Origin: Rhizobiales bacterium GAS188
GTDB taxonomy: Bacteria; Pseudomonadota; Alphaproteobacteria; Rhizobiales; Beijerinckiaceae
Direction: 5' to 3'
Length of the DNA: 64,000 nucleotides
Assembly: GCA_900104855.1 (NCBI GenBank)
Contig: FNSS01000001.1
Location: 3,224,001 to 3,288,000 of the forward strand
Of this stretch, positions 1-9,123 are shown in pieces. Made by a program: the position numbers and the translations under genes. How positions within the stretch are numbered: position 1 is the stretch's first letter; each line of letters starts with the position of its first letter. Under the pieces are notes generated by a model, which saw only the letters and a program-made list of their open reading frames with translations, made no database searches and was not told the origin of the DNA.

Positions 1-302
1 AGAAGACCGGCAAGGAGATCGATCTCGGCATGACGGCAACCGTCACCATCTCGGATGCCTCGGCGGCGGTGGCCCGGCTGCCACTCGGCGCTATCCTCGA
101 TGACGGTCAAGGCGCTTCGGTCTTCGTCGTCGACCCCCAGACCAAGGCGCTCGCCCGTCGCCAGGTGACCGTGCAGGGCTATGATTCGCAAGCCGCCATC
201 GTCGCTTCGGGCATCTCCGAAGGCGACGACGTCGTCGCGCTCGGCGTGCAGAAGCTGCATGCGGGCGACGTCGTGCGCCTCGTCAGCCAGGCAGGATTCT
301 AG
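1..302 (+). CDS. RND efflux periplasmic adaptor (membrane fusion protein), C-terminal part
   Basis: This is the 3' end of a gene that begins before the window; the reading frame is open from base 3 and ends at TAG 300-302. The visible 100 or so residues read as the beta-barrel and membrane-proximal end of an HlyD/AcrA-type adaptor: a TATVTI strand, then a GAILDDG...VFVVD segment, then a GISEGDDVVALGVQKLHAGDVVR segment whose GD-V-V-GVQ-L-G-V pattern is typical of these adaptors near the C-terminus. The RND permease gene starts 25 bases downstream, the usual adaptor-permease order. The adaptor would link the inner-membrane pump to an outer-membrane channel. The substrate cannot be read from this fragment. 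Confidence 0.85.
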   Translation, partial: KTGKEIDLGMTATVTISDASAAVARLPLGAILDDGQGASVFVVDPQTKALARRQVTVQGYDSQAAIVASGISEGDDVVALGVQKLHAGDVVRLVSQAGF

Positions 303-327
303 CAAGCCGGATTCCAGGGAGCTTCCG

Positions 328-3300
328 ATGCGCGACACGCACGGGACACATGTGGACGATCACACGCGGCATGACGAGAGCGCGGTTTCGCGCTTCAACC
401 TGTCTGCCTGGGCGGTCGCGCATCGCCCGCTCGCCCTGTTCTTCGCCATTGCGCTCGCGCTCGGCGGTGCCTTTGCCTATACTCGGCTCGGCCGCGCCGA
501 GGATCCGAACTTCACCATCAAGGTCGCGAACATCACGGCGATCTGGCCGGGCGCCACCTCGCGCGAGATGCAAGACCAAGTCGCCGATCCGATCGAGAAG
601 AAGCTGCAGGAGCTCGCCTATTTCGACCGGGGCCGCACCTATGTGACGCCTGGCTTCATGGCCTTGCAGCTCTCCTTCCGCGACTATGCGCCACCGAACG
701 CCGTTCCCGAGCTCTTCTATCAGCTGCGCAAGAAGCTCTCCGACATCAGGAGCGATCTGCCGGCAAGCCTCATCGGGCCGAACGTCAATGACGAGTTCGG
801 CGATGTCGACAGCCTGCTCTTCATGCTCACCGGCAAGGGCGCGTCCTACCGCCAGCTGAAGGATGCGGCCGAGGACATGAAGAAGGCGCTGTTGCGCGTC
901 CCGAACGTCACCAAGGTCAATATCTACGGGGCCCAGGACCAGACCATCTTCGTCGATTTCGACACGGCCAAGCTCGCAAGTCTGGGCGTCGCGCCGCAGA
1001 CCGTCTTCGACAGCCTGTCGAAGCAGAACGCCGTGGCGGCGGCCGGCACCTTCGAGACCGAAGGCCAGCACATCCCGCTGCGGGTCACGGGCGCGCTCGA
1101 CGGGGTCGACGCCGTCAAGGAGACGCCGGTCTCGGCCAATGGCGTGACCTTCCGCCTCGGCGACATCGCCAATGTCACGGCCGGCTATGCGGATCCGCCG
1201 AGCTTCGTGGTGCGCCAGAACGGGGTGCCGGCGCTCGGCGTCGGCGTCGTCATGGCGAAGGGCACCAATATCCTCAGCTTCGGCAAGGACGTGCAGGCGG
1301 CGCTCGCCACCCATGTCGCCACCATTCCGCTCGGCATCGACGTCACCCAGATCGCCGACCAGCCGAAGGTCGTCGACAACGCAGTCTTCGAATTCCTGCG
1401 CTCCTTCGCGGAGGCCGTCATCATCGTGCTCGGCGTGAGCTTCCTGTCGCTCGGCTGGCGCACCGGCATCGTGGTGGCGACCTCGGTGCCGCTGGTGCTC
1501 GCGGTCGTGACCTTGGTCATGAGCGCGCTCGCCATGGATCTCAACCGCATCACGCTCGGCGCGCTGATCATCGCGCTCGGCCTTCTGGTCGACGATGCCA
1601 TCATCGCGGTCGAGATGATGGTGGTGAAGATGGAGCAGGGCTGGCCGCGCGCCAAGGCTGCGGGCTATGCCTGGACCTCGACCGCCTTCCCGATGCTGAC
1701 CGGCACGCTGGTCACCGCCATCGGCTTCGTGCCGATCGGCTTTGCGGTCTCGGCGGTCGGCGAATATGCGGGCGGCATCTTCTGGGTGGTGGCGATCGCG
1801 CTGCTCGCCTCCTGGGTGGTGGCGGTGCTGTTCACGCCGCTCTTCGGCGTGATGCTCCTGCCGGATCATAAGAAGGCCGGGCACGCGCATGCCAATCCCG
1901 ACGCCGTCTACGATACGCGCTTCTACAATCTCCTGCGCCGCGTGGTGCGTTTCTGCGTGCGCCGCCGCGTCACCGTGACGGCGGCGACGCTTGGCCTGTT
2001 CGTCGGCGCCGTCATCGCCTTCGGCCATGTGCAGCAGCAATTCTTCCCGATCTCGGACCGCCCCGAGCTGTTCTTCGAGATCCGCATGCCGGCCGGCACC
2101 TCGATCGGAGCCACGCAGGCTGCGGCGCGCGAGGGCGAGAAGATCATCGCCGGCGATCCCGATATCGGCTCCTACACGACTTATGTCGGCCAAGGCTCGC
2201 CGCGCTTCTGGCTCGGCCTCAATCCGCAGCTGCCCGACACCTCCTATGCGCAGATCGTCATCCTGCCGCCCGATGTCGAGGCGCGCGAACGCGTCAAGAC
2301 GCGCATCGAGGAGGCTCTCGCCAGGGGTGCGCTATCGGGCGCGCGGGTGCGCGTCACCCGCTTCAATTTCGGGCCCCCCGTCGATTATCCGGTCGAGTTC
2401 CGCGTGGTCGGCACCGATCCGTTGCGGTTGCGCAAGATCGCCAATCAGCTGCGCGAGGTGATGCTCGCCGATCCGCGCATCGTCGACCCCAACCTGCAAT
2501 GGAACGAGCGCGAGCCGTCCTTGCGCCTGGTGGTCGATCAGGACCGGGCGCGCGCGCTCGGCCTCACTCCGCAGGACGTGGCGCAGACGCTGCAGCTCCT
2601 GGTCAACGGCTCGACCATCACCACCATCCGCGATGGCACCGAGAAGATCGCGGTGGTGGCGCGCGCCGGCAGCGCCGAGCGTCTCGACCCGGCCAAGGTC
2701 GCCGACCTCACCATCCTGGCGCGCGACGGCCGCGCCGTGCCGGTAGCCCAGATCGCCCATATCGAGCGCTCATCGGAGGAGCCGCTGATCTGGCGCTGGA
2801 ACCGCGACATGGAGCTCGCGGTTCGCTCCGAGACCATCGACGGCGTGCAGCCGCCTGACGTGACCAACGCCCTGTTGCCGAAGCTCAAGCCGATCATCGA
2901 CGCGCTGCCGGCCGGCTATCGCATCGACACGGGCGGAGCGGTCGAGGAATCCGGCAAGGCCAACGCCTCGATCTTCAAGCTCTTCCCGCTGATGTTCGTG
3001 CTGATGCTGACCGTGCTGATGGTGCAGCTGCAGAGCTTTTCGCGCCTGCTGCTCGTCTTCCTCACAGCGCCGCTCGGCATCATCGGCGCCTCGCTCGCCC
3101 TGAACGTCGCGGGGCGGCCCTTCGGCTTCGTGGCGCTGCTCGGCCTGATCGCGCTCGCCGGCATGATCATGCGCAACGCCGTCATCCTGGTCGATCAGAT
3201 CGAGGCCGATGTGGCGTCGGGGCGCCATACGCGCCGCGAGGCGATCGTCGAGGCCACGGTGCGCCGGGCGCGTCCAGTGCTGCTGACGGCCTTCGCGGCC

Positions 3301-3537
3301 ATCCTGGCCATGATCCCGCTCTCGGAGAGCGCCTTCTGGGGGCCGATGGCGACCACCATCATGGGCGGCCTGTTCGTCGCGACCTTCCTGACCTTGCTGT
3401 TCCTGCCGGCGCTCTATTCGCTATGGTTCCGCAGGAGCCTCGATGTCCGGGCCGAGGCGCCTGCCGATGCCCGGGCGAGCGAGCCGCTATTCGCCCCTTC
3501 GCCAGCGCTCGCCGAGATGAAGATCGCGGCGGAGTAG
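328..3537 (+). CDS. RND-family efflux permease (AcrB/MexB-like, proton-driven)
   Basis: A 1069-residue inner-membrane pump of the usual RND length. The first membrane segment (about residues 30-47) is followed by a large periplasmic loop, a block of membrane segments around residues 360-560, a second loop and a final block around residues 890-1040. The TM4 proton-relay motif GLLVDDAIIAVE is present with the Asp pair at residues 422-423. The ATG at 328 is preferred over an upstream in-frame start at 181 because it lies 25 bases after the adaptor stop and has a GGGA sequence 7 bases upstream; the upstream start would overlap the adaptor gene. It forms a two-gene unit with the adaptor. No outer-membrane channel or regulator is visible here. 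Drug or metal specificity is unknown. Confidence 0.95.
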   Translation: MRDTHGTHVDDHTRHDESAVSRFNLSAWAVAHRPLALFFAIALALGGAFAYTRLGRAEDPNFTIKVANITAIWPGATSREMQDQVADPIEKKLQELAYFDRGRTYVTPGFMALQLSFRDYAPPNAVPELFYQLRKKLSDIRSDLPASLIGPNVNDEFGDVDSLLFMLTGKGASYRQLKDAAEDMKKALLRVPNVTKVNIYGAQDQTIFVDFDTAKLASLGVAPQTVFDSLSKQNAVAAAGTFETEGQHIPLRVTGALDGVDAVKETPVSANGVTFRLGDIANVTAGYADPPSFVVRQNGVPALGVGVVMAKGTNILSFGKDVQAALATHVATIPLGIDVTQIADQPKVVDNAVFEFLRSFAEAVIIVLGVSFLSLGWRTGIVVATSVPLVLAVVTLVMSALAMDLNRITLGALIIALGLLVDDAIIAVEMMVVKMEQGWPRAKAAGYAWTSTAFPMLTGTLVTAIGFVPIGFAVSAVGEYAGGIFWVVAIALLASWVVAVLFTPLFGVMLLPDHKKAGHAHANPDAVYDTRFYNLLRRVVRFCVRRRVTVTAATLGLFVGAVIAFGHVQQQFFPISDRPELFFEIRMPAGTSIGATQAAAREGEKIIAGDPDIGSYTTYVGQGSPRFWLGLNPQLPDTSYAQIVILPPDVEARERVKTRIEEALARGALSGARVRVTRFNFGPPVDYPVEFRVVGTDPLRLRKIANQLREVMLADPRIVDPNLQWNEREPSLRLVVDQDRARALGLTPQDVAQTLQLLVNGSTITTIRDGTEKIAVVARAGSAERLDPAKVADLTILARDGRAVPVAQIAHIERSSEEPLIWRWNRDMELAVRSETIDGVQPPDVTNALLPKLKPIIDALPAGYRIDTGGAVEESGKANASIFKLFPLMFVLMLTVLMVQLQSFSRLLLVFLTAPLGIIGASLALNVAGRPFGFVALLGLIALAGMIMRNAVILVDQIEADVASGRHTRREAIVEATVRRARPVLLTAFAAILAMIPLSESAFWGPMATTIMGGLFVATFLTLLFLPALYSLWFRRSLDVRAEAPADARASEPLFAPSPALAEMKIAAE

Positions 3538-3708
3538 AGGCGGCGGTAATCGGGTGGCGGAGGAGCTTGCGCTGCGGCGCCTCGAGCGCTGTGCAGGAGC
3601 GGTCCGTGCGGCGCTCACAAGGTGTCGTCACTACCTTGCAAGGCGACTCGTAGCCGTAGCGCCTTACTATTGGCTTGGAGCGAATGAGCGAAAGAACGAT
3701 TGGGCGCC

Positions 3709-3885
3709 TTAGCGCGCTTTGCCGGTGACGTGACCGTCGCGCGGCGCTTCTATCATGGCTTGCGGTTTCGATTTGGACACCGAGTCGGAGCGGCGAAGAA
3801 GGTAGGTGTCCATAACGAGCACCACCATCGCCCCGACGAAAACCAGAGCCGGGCCGGCAAGCGCGTAGAAGATGGGCCAGCTCAT
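3709..3885 (-). CDS. small single-span membrane protein, function unknown
   Basis: A 58-residue ORF whose ATG (3885-3883) overlaps the stop of the preceding minus-strand gene as ATGA, which suggests translational coupling. Residues 3-26 (from WPIFYALAG to VVLVMD) form one strong hydrophobic span, followed by a basic stretch (LLRRSDSVSKSK) that would place the C-terminus in the cytoplasm. I do not recognise a family. Pairing with another small membrane protein suggests a small two-subunit membrane complex or toxin-like pair, but nothing shows this directly. The coupling is the main argument that the gene is real. Confidence 0.55.
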   Translation of the reverse strand: MSWPIFYALAGPALVFVGAMVVLVMDTYLLRRSDSVSKSKPQAMIEAPRDGHVTGKAR

Positions 3886-4148
3886 TCCTCGAGCCCTCTC
3901 AACATGCGAAACCCCACCCAATGTAGGATGAGGGCAAACAGAAGCCAAGCGGCCGTCGCGATCGCCACAACCGGACCTGGCGCCTGGTAGAATGTCGGGT
4001 TTTGCAGAATGATCCCTACCAAGGGCGCAAGCCCACCCGCCACCAGAGAGGCGACCGACAGGTTGTTGAAGAAAGTCGCACTGAGCTTCCGCTGCTCATT
4101 CTTGACCAAATTTGGCACGAATCGCCCCCTTGCTCTGATCGCCAGCAC
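3882..4148 (-). CDS. small two-span membrane protein, function unknown
   Basis: An 88-residue ORF with a basic N-terminal segment (residues 5-21, RARGRFVPNLVKNEQRK) followed by two hydrophobic spans at about residues 29-49 and 58-80. It looks like a conserved type of small alphaproteobacterial protein beginning with a VPNLVKNEQRKL-type segment, but I cannot name a function. It lies 42 bases downstream of the sugar-acid dehydratase on the same strand, so it may be the tail of that transcript, and its stop is coupled to the next small gene by an ATGA overlap. The start is the only ATG that keeps the basic leader. Confidence 0.6.
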   Translation of the reverse strand: MLAIRARGRFVPNLVKNEQRKLSATFFNNLSVASLVAGGLAPLVGIILQNPTFYQAPGPVVAIATAAWLLFALILHWVGFRMLRGLEE

Positions 4149-4190
4149 AGCGAAAAGCCCATTCCCCTGTCGACGCGCGCTCGAATTCCC

Positions 4191-5912
4191 TCAATAGATC
4201 ACCGGTTCCGGCGTCTTGGCGCTGCCCTCGAGAAAATCGAGGTCGCAGCCTTTGTCGGCCTGCGAGACATGCTGCTGATAGAGCCGCACATAGCCGCGCT
4301 CATAGATGCGATCGCGCGGCTTCCAGGCGGCCTTGCGGCGCGCCAGCTCCTCCCGCGAGACGTCGAGATGCAGCTTGCGGGCCTCGATATCGAGCTCGAT
4401 CATGTCGCCGTTCTGCACCAGCGCCAACGGGCCGCCGATCGCGGCTTCGGGCGCCACATGCAGCACGCAGGCCCCGAAATGGGTGCCGCTCATGCGCGCA
4501 TCCGAGATGCGCACCATGTCGCGGACACCCCGTTTCAGGAGCTTCTGCGGGATCGGCAGGTTGCCCCATTCGGGCATGCCCGGCGCACCGATCGGACCGG
4601 CATTGCGCAGCACCAGCACGGTGTTCTCATCGGCATCGATATTTGGGTCGCGCATGGCGGCGTGCATCTCGGCATTGCTGTCGAAGACGAGCGCGGGCCC
4701 GCAATGTGTGAAGAATTGCGCCCCGAAGGCCGAGGGTTTCACCACTGCGCCGCTCGGCGCGAGATTGCCGTGCAGCACCGCGAGCGCCCCCTTGGTCGAG
4801 ACGGGGTTCGAGGGATCGCGGATCACCTCGTCATCCTCGCAGCGCGCATCCGCGATATTCTCGGCGAGCGTCTTGCCGGTCACCGTCATGGCGCCGAGAT
4901 GCAGATGGCCCTCGATCTTCTTCAACAGCGCCGGCAGCCCGCCCGCATAGTAGAAATCCTCCATCAGCTTGTCGCCCGAGGGGAACAGGTTGACGAGCAC
5001 CGGCACCTTGCGGGCCATGGCGTCGAGCTCGTCGAGGGTCAGCGCGATGCCGGCCCGCCCCGCCATGGCGATCAGATGGATCGCCGCATTGGTCGAGCCG
5101 CCGAGCGCGAGATAAGCGGCGACGCCGTTCATCACCGCAGCCTTGGTGACGATGATCGAGGGTTTGAGGTCCTCGCGGATCATCTCCACCATGCGGGCGC
5201 CGGAGGCCGAGGCCATGCGGGCATTGCCCGAATCCATCGCCGGGATGGCGGCCGCGCCGGGAAAGGAGAGCCCCATCGCCTCCACGATATTGGTCATGGT
5301 GGAGGCGGTGCCCATGGTGTTGCAGGTGCCGGGCGCGCGCGTCATGCGCTGCTCGAGGCGGGTCCATTCGGCCTTGTCGATATTGCCGGCCTGGTACTCG
5401 TCCCAATATTTGCGGCTATGCGTGCCGGCCCCGACGCGGTTGCCCTTATAGTGGTCGTTGAGCATGGGGCCTGCCGGCACGAAGATCGCCGGGATGTCCA
5501 TGCTGAGCGCGCCCATCACCAAACCGGGCGTCGTCTTGTCGCAACCGCCGAGCAGCACCGCGCCGTCGACCGGCAGCGAGCGCAACAGCTCCTCGGCCTC
5601 CATGGCCAGGAAATTGCGGTAGATCATGGTGGTCGGCTTCACCAGCACCTCGCCGAGGCTCATGGCCGGCAGCTCGAAGGGGAAGCCGCCCGCCTGCAGC
5701 ACGCCGCGCTTCACCGCCTCGCCGCGCTCGCGCAGATGGGCATGGCAGGGCGACAGGTCGCTCCAGGTGTTGAGGATCGCGACCACCGGCCGGCCCATGA
5801 ATTCCTCGCGGCGGAGCCCCATCTGCTGGGCGCGCTGGCGATGCCCGAAGGCGCGGAAATCATCGGCCGCGAACCAGCGCTGCGACCGCAAGCTTTCGAT
5901 CGGTCTCGTCAT
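4191..5912 (-). CDS. IlvD/Edd-family sugar-acid dehydratase, L-arabinonate dehydratase-like
   Basis: A 573-residue member of the dihydroxy-acid/phosphogluconate dehydratase family. It begins with LRSQRWF near the N-terminus, a hallmark of the pentonate dehydratase branch rather than of IlvD itself. Cysteines 56 (SPCHAH), 124 (GGCDKTTPG) and 197 (GTCNTMGT) match the three ligands of the [2Fe-2S] cluster in this branch, and Ser475 sits in DARMSGT. The expected reaction is dehydration of an aldonate such as L-arabinonate to a 2-keto-3-deoxy acid. The ATG at 5912 is chosen because GAGGAA lies 6 bases upstream; a longer GTG-start version (5939) lacks such a site. The exact sugar acid cannot be read from sequence. 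The neighbouring sugar kinase and oxidoreductases fit a sugar-oxidation role. Confidence 0.88.
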   Translation of the reverse strand: MTRPIESLRSQRWFAADDFRAFGHRQRAQQMGLRREEFMGRPVVAILNTWSDLSPCHAHLRERGEAVKRGVLQAGGFPFELPAMSLGEVLVKPTTMIYRNFLAMEAEELLRSLPVDGAVLLGGCDKTTPGLVMGALSMDIPAIFVPAGPMLNDHYKGNRVGAGTHSRKYWDEYQAGNIDKAEWTRLEQRMTRAPGTCNTMGTASTMTNIVEAMGLSFPGAAAIPAMDSGNARMASASGARMVEMIREDLKPSIIVTKAAVMNGVAAYLALGGSTNAAIHLIAMAGRAGIALTLDELDAMARKVPVLVNLFPSGDKLMEDFYYAGGLPALLKKIEGHLHLGAMTVTGKTLAENIADARCEDDEVIRDPSNPVSTKGALAVLHGNLAPSGAVVKPSAFGAQFFTHCGPALVFDSNAEMHAAMRDPNIDADENTVLVLRNAGPIGAPGMPEWGNLPIPQKLLKRGVRDMVRISDARMSGTHFGACVLHVAPEAAIGGPLALVQNGDMIELDIEARKLHLDVSREELARRKAAWKPRDRIYERGYVRLYQQHVSQADKGCDLDFLEGSAKTPEPVIY

Positions 5913-6082
5913 GGCGTTCCTCGCAACCGCGGCCTTCACGATTTGTATGACGACCTGTCGCGCGGGCCCTGGGCGATGTCAACGGTGAGCGAGTGCCGTG
6001 ATGGCCGGACCTTTGCGGTGTAGGCCTCAAAGGCAGCCGCTGATGCGGTCGAACGAAGCTTGGCGGTTTCCAGCCTGGCCGA

Positions 6083-6439
6083 TCAGTACATCCGTCCGCC
6101 GTCCGGCACCGGGCGCTGCGGCCCGATCAACATGACCTCGCCTGCCGCATCGGGCAGGCCGAGCGTCAGCACTTCCGACATGAAGGGGCCGATCTGGCGC
6201 GGCGGGAAATTGACCACGGCCAGCACCTGGCGGCCGACCAGCTCCTCGAGCTTGTGGTTGACGGTGATCTGCGCCGAGGATTTCTTGACGCCGATCTCCG
6301 GGCCGAAATCGATCGAAAGCTTGAAGGCGGGCTTGCGGGCCTGCGGGAAGGGTTCGGCCTTGATGATGGTGCCGACCCTGATGTCGACCTTCTCGAAATC
6401 CGCATAGGCGATCGGGGCGGCGGCTGACGGCGAGGACAT
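6083..6439 (-). CDS. csaA: CsaA-like tRNA-binding-domain protein
   Basis: A 118-residue protein made almost entirely of an EMAP-II/tRNA-binding OB fold: DFEKVDIRVGTI near residue 15, KPAFKLSIDFGPEIGVKKSSAQI near residues 37-58, and VNFPPRQIGPFMSEVLTLG near residues 76-94. The length and motif order match CsaA, described in Bacillus as an export-related chaperone; the same fold occurs at the C-terminus of methionyl-tRNA synthetase. It follows the ROK kinase by 50 bases on the same strand and is probably co-transcribed with it. Its link to the sugar genes may be incidental. Confidence 0.85.
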   Translation of the reverse strand: MSSPSAAAPIAYADFEKVDIRVGTIIKAEPFPQARKPAFKLSIDFGPEIGVKKSSAQITVNHKLEELVGRQVLAVVNFPPRQIGPFMSEVLTLGLPDAAGEVMLIGPQRPVPDGGRMY

Positions 6440-6489
6440 GCGTGCGTGCTTCTCGGGAAAGGATAGGGCCAGGGTCGCGGCGCCTTCTG

Positions 6490-7413
6490 TCACGACGCGG
6501 CGGCTTCGTCGAGGTCGCCGTCGCCCCATAGCCAGGCAGCGCCCCGCACGCCCGCCGAATCGCCATGCAGCGGCTTCAGGATCGGGGTGTCGAATTCCTT
6601 CGACAGCACATGCGGGCGCATCAGGGAGGGAAGGTCCTGATAGAGTTCGTCGACATTGCTCATGCCCCCGCCCAGCACGAAGGCGTTGGGGTCGAGCACA
6701 TTGGCGATCACGGCGAGGCCGCGCGCCAGGCATTTCGCATAGCGCTGATAGGTGGCGCGCGCCTCGGCATCTCCCGCCCGCATCGCCGCCACGATCTCGT
6801 CGCCCTTCATTTTGCGGCCGATCTTCGCCGCATGGTCGGCCGTGAAGGCGGTGCCCGATACATAGCGCTCCATGCAGCCATACCGGCCGCAATAGCAGGC
6901 AGGCCCGGGGAACTCGGTCGCCTCGGGCCAAGGGAGCGGATTGTGGCCCCATTCGCCGGCGATCCCGGTATTGCCGGAGAACACCTTGTGATCCAGCACG
7001 ATGCCGGCTCCGACTCCGGTGCCGAGAATCGCGCCGAACACGCAATGCGCCCCGCGCGCGGCGCCATCGACCGCCTCGGCGAGCGCGAAGCAATTGGCGT
7101 CGTTCTCGATGCGCACCTTGCGGCCGAGCGCCGCCGCGAGGTCCTTGTCGAGGGCCCGCCCCACCAGGAAGGTGGCGTTCGAGGTCATGACCAGCCCCGT
7201 CTTCGCCGAGATGGCGCCAGGTATGCCCATGCCGACGGAGCCCTGCGCCCCGGTCTTCGCCGCGATAGCGCGCACGAGCTCGGCGATCGCCCGCACGGAG
7301 CCCTCATAATCGCCATGCGGCGTCGGGGTGCGTTGACGGGCGATCTCCAGCCCCGCCGTGTCCAGGACCGCGACTTCGATCTTCGTGCCGCCCAAATCGA
7401 CGCCGATGCGCAT
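6490..7413 (-). CDS. ROK-family sugar kinase (fructokinase/N-acetylglucosamine kinase type)
   Basis: A 307-residue ROK protein. The N-terminal phosphate-binding motif IGVDLGGTKIEVAV is at residues 3-16, the catalytic Asp is in IENDANCFALAE (about residues 104-115), and the ROK zinc site reads GEWGHNPL followed by CYCGRYGCMERYVSG (about residues 155-195). It phosphorylates a hexose or amino sugar with ATP in the cytoplasm. The ATG at 7413 is preferred over an in-frame TTG three bases earlier because AGGGAGG lies directly upstream at a normal distance. It sits downstream of the GMC oxidoreductases and the sugar importer, consistent with a shared catabolic role. Substrate not determinable. Confidence 0.9.
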   Translation of the reverse strand: MRIGVDLGGTKIEVAVLDTAGLEIARQRTPTPHGDYEGSVRAIAELVRAIAAKTGAQGSVGMGIPGAISAKTGLVMTSNATFLVGRALDKDLAAALGRKVRIENDANCFALAEAVDGAARGAHCVFGAILGTGVGAGIVLDHKVFSGNTGIAGEWGHNPLPWPEATEFPGPACYCGRYGCMERYVSGTAFTADHAAKIGRKMKGDEIVAAMRAGDAEARATYQRYAKCLARGLAVIANVLDPNAFVLGGGMSNVDELYQDLPSLMRPHVLSKEFDTPILKPLHGDSAGVRGAAWLWGDGDLDEAAAS

Positions 7414-7488
7414 CAAGACCTCCCTGGACGACGCACTCCATCGGGAGCTTTTCTCGACCGGAACGGCGGCTTTTTCAAGCGGCAGCGG

Positions 7489-9123
7489 TCAGGCCTGACT
7501 TGTCGCCCTTTCGGGCTTCAGATTGACAGCCGGCAAAGGCGGCTTGCCGGCGATCAGGTCGGCCGCCTTCTCACCGATCATCAGGGTCGGCGCATTGGTG
7601 TTCGACGAAGGGATCGCCGGCATGATCGACGAATCGCAGACGCGCAGGCCTTCGAGGCCGCGCAGCTTCAAATCGGGGGACACCACCGCCATAGCATCGA
7701 CGCCCATCCGGCAGGTTCCGGACGGATGATGGTCCGTCTTGCAGCTGCGGAAGGCGTATTCGGCCAGATCCTGTTCGCTCACCGCCTCCGGTCCCGGCTG
7801 TCGCTCGGCGATGAGGAAAGGCTCGAGCGCCTTTTGCCGCAGGATGTCGCGCGCCATGCGCAAGCCTTCGAGCGACATGGCGCGGTCATAGGGGTCCGCC
7901 CAATAATTCGGGTCGATCAGAGGATGCTCCGACGGGTTGCCGGATCTCAGCCGCACGGTTCCGCGAGAACGCGGACGCAGGAAGGAGGAATTGAGCGTAA
8001 GACCCGGGTTGTTCAGCTTCGGCACGCCCGCTTCGATGCCGGAGCCGAGGCCGAGATGGAACTGGATATCGGGCGATCTGGCCGATCTGTCGGCGTACCA
8101 GAAACCGCCCGTCTCGAAGAGGGTCGAGGCGACCGGCCCGTTCTTGAACAAAATGTATTGCGCACCGGCCCATAGGGTGCGGTGCAGCTTGGCGTAATTG
8201 TCATAGGTGTGGTCGCCGCTGCATTCGGCGATGGCGTAGAGGTCCAGATGATCCTGCAGGTTCTGGCCGACGCCCGGTAGGTCATGCACGACATCGACGC
8301 CGACGGAGTTGAGGTGATCGGCGGGCCCGATGCCGGAGAGCAGCAGCAGGCGTGGCGAACCGATGGCGCCAGACGTCACCAGGACCTCGCGCTCGCAGCG
8401 CAGGATGGACTTTCGCCCGGCTTCGACGATCTCGACACCCACCGCCCGGCCCTGCTCCACCACGATCCGGGTGGCCATGGCGCCGGTGCGAATGGTCAGG
8501 TTCCGCCGATCGCGGATCGGCCTGAGATAGCCGCCCGCCGCCGAGGATCGCCGCGCATTCCTGACCGTCACCTGATAATGACCGACACCCTCCTGCCGCG
8601 CCCCGTTGAAGTCGGGGTTATAGGGCATGCCAAATTGCTGCGCCGCCCGGATGAAGGCCTCGCTGATCGGCAGCGGGTTGACCGGCATCGAGACACCGAT
8701 CGGTCCTCCGGCCGCGTGGTAGTCATCGACGAAGCGCTGATTATCCTCGGCCCGCTTGAAGTAGGGCAGCAGCTGCGCAAAACTCCAGCCGCTGCAGCGA
8801 TGGTCATAGGCCCAGCTGTCATAGTCCTTGGCGTTGCCGCGCGCATAGACCTGGGCGTTGATCGAGGAGCCGCCGCCGATGACCTTGGCTTGCGTGTAGC
8901 GGAGCACCCGCCCGTCGAGGTGCTTCTGCGGCACGGTCGACCAGCCCCAGCTGGCGATGCCCTTCGTCATCTTGGCGAAGCCCGCCGGCATGTGGAAGAA
9001 GGGATGGCGATCGCTGCCGCCGGCCTCGATCAGCAGCACTGTGACCGTCGGATCTTCGCTCAGCCGAGCCGCGATGGCGCAGCCGGCCGGTCCCGCGCCT
9101 GTGACGATGTAGTCGATCGTCAT
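7489..9123 (-). CDS. GMC-family FAD oxidoreductase (choline dehydrogenase-like)
   Basis: A 544-residue glucose-methanol-choline oxidoreductase. The FAD-binding GAGPAGCAIAARL motif is at residues 9-21, followed by LLIEAGG, the GMC signature around residues 80-100 (KVIGGGSSINAQVYARG), and the C-terminal catalytic pair: His in HHPSGTCRMG (about residues 465-474) and Asn in SSNTNAPTLMIGE (about residues 510-522). No signal peptide is visible, so it should be cytoplasmic. It oxidises a primary or secondary alcohol, likely on a sugar or polyol given its neighbours. Its ATG overlaps the stop of the preceding GMC gene (ATGA, 9120-9123), so two different GMC enzymes are translationally coupled. The start at 9123 is chosen for that overlap; the open frame runs further upstream only inside the other gene. 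Confidence 0.9.
   Translation of the reverse strand: MTIDYIVTGAGPAGCAIAARLSEDPTVTVLLIEAGGSDRHPFFHMPAGFAKMTKGIASWGWSTVPQKHLDGRVLRYTQAKVIGGGSSINAQVYARGNAKDYDSWAYDHRCSGWSFAQLLPYFKRAEDNQRFVDDYHAAGGPIGVSMPVNPLPISEAFIRAAQQFGMPYNPDFNGARQEGVGHYQVTVRNARRSSAAGGYLRPIRDRRNLTIRTGAMATRIVVEQGRAVGVEIVEAGRKSILRCEREVLVTSGAIGSPRLLLLSGIGPADHLNSVGVDVVHDLPGVGQNLQDHLDLYAIAECSGDHTYDNYAKLHRTLWAGAQYILFKNGPVASTLFETGGFWYADRSARSPDIQFHLGLGSGIEAGVPKLNNPGLTLNSSFLRPRSRGTVRLRSGNPSEHPLIDPNYWADPYDRAMSLEGLRMARDILRQKALEPFLIAERQPGPEAVSEQDLAEYAFRSCKTDHHPSGTCRMGVDAMAVVSPDLKLRGLEGLRVCDSSIMPAIPSSNTNAPTLMIGEKAADLIAGKPPLPAVNLKPERATSQA

Noticed and set aside
283-2193. 636-codon minus-strand frame opposite the RND permease
   Set aside because: Shadow frame, biased composition, no ribosome site; the plus-strand pump is unambiguous.
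4002-6023. 673-codon plus-strand frame opposite the dehydratase
   Set aside because: His/Arg/Gly-rich shadow; the minus-strand gene has all family cysteines.
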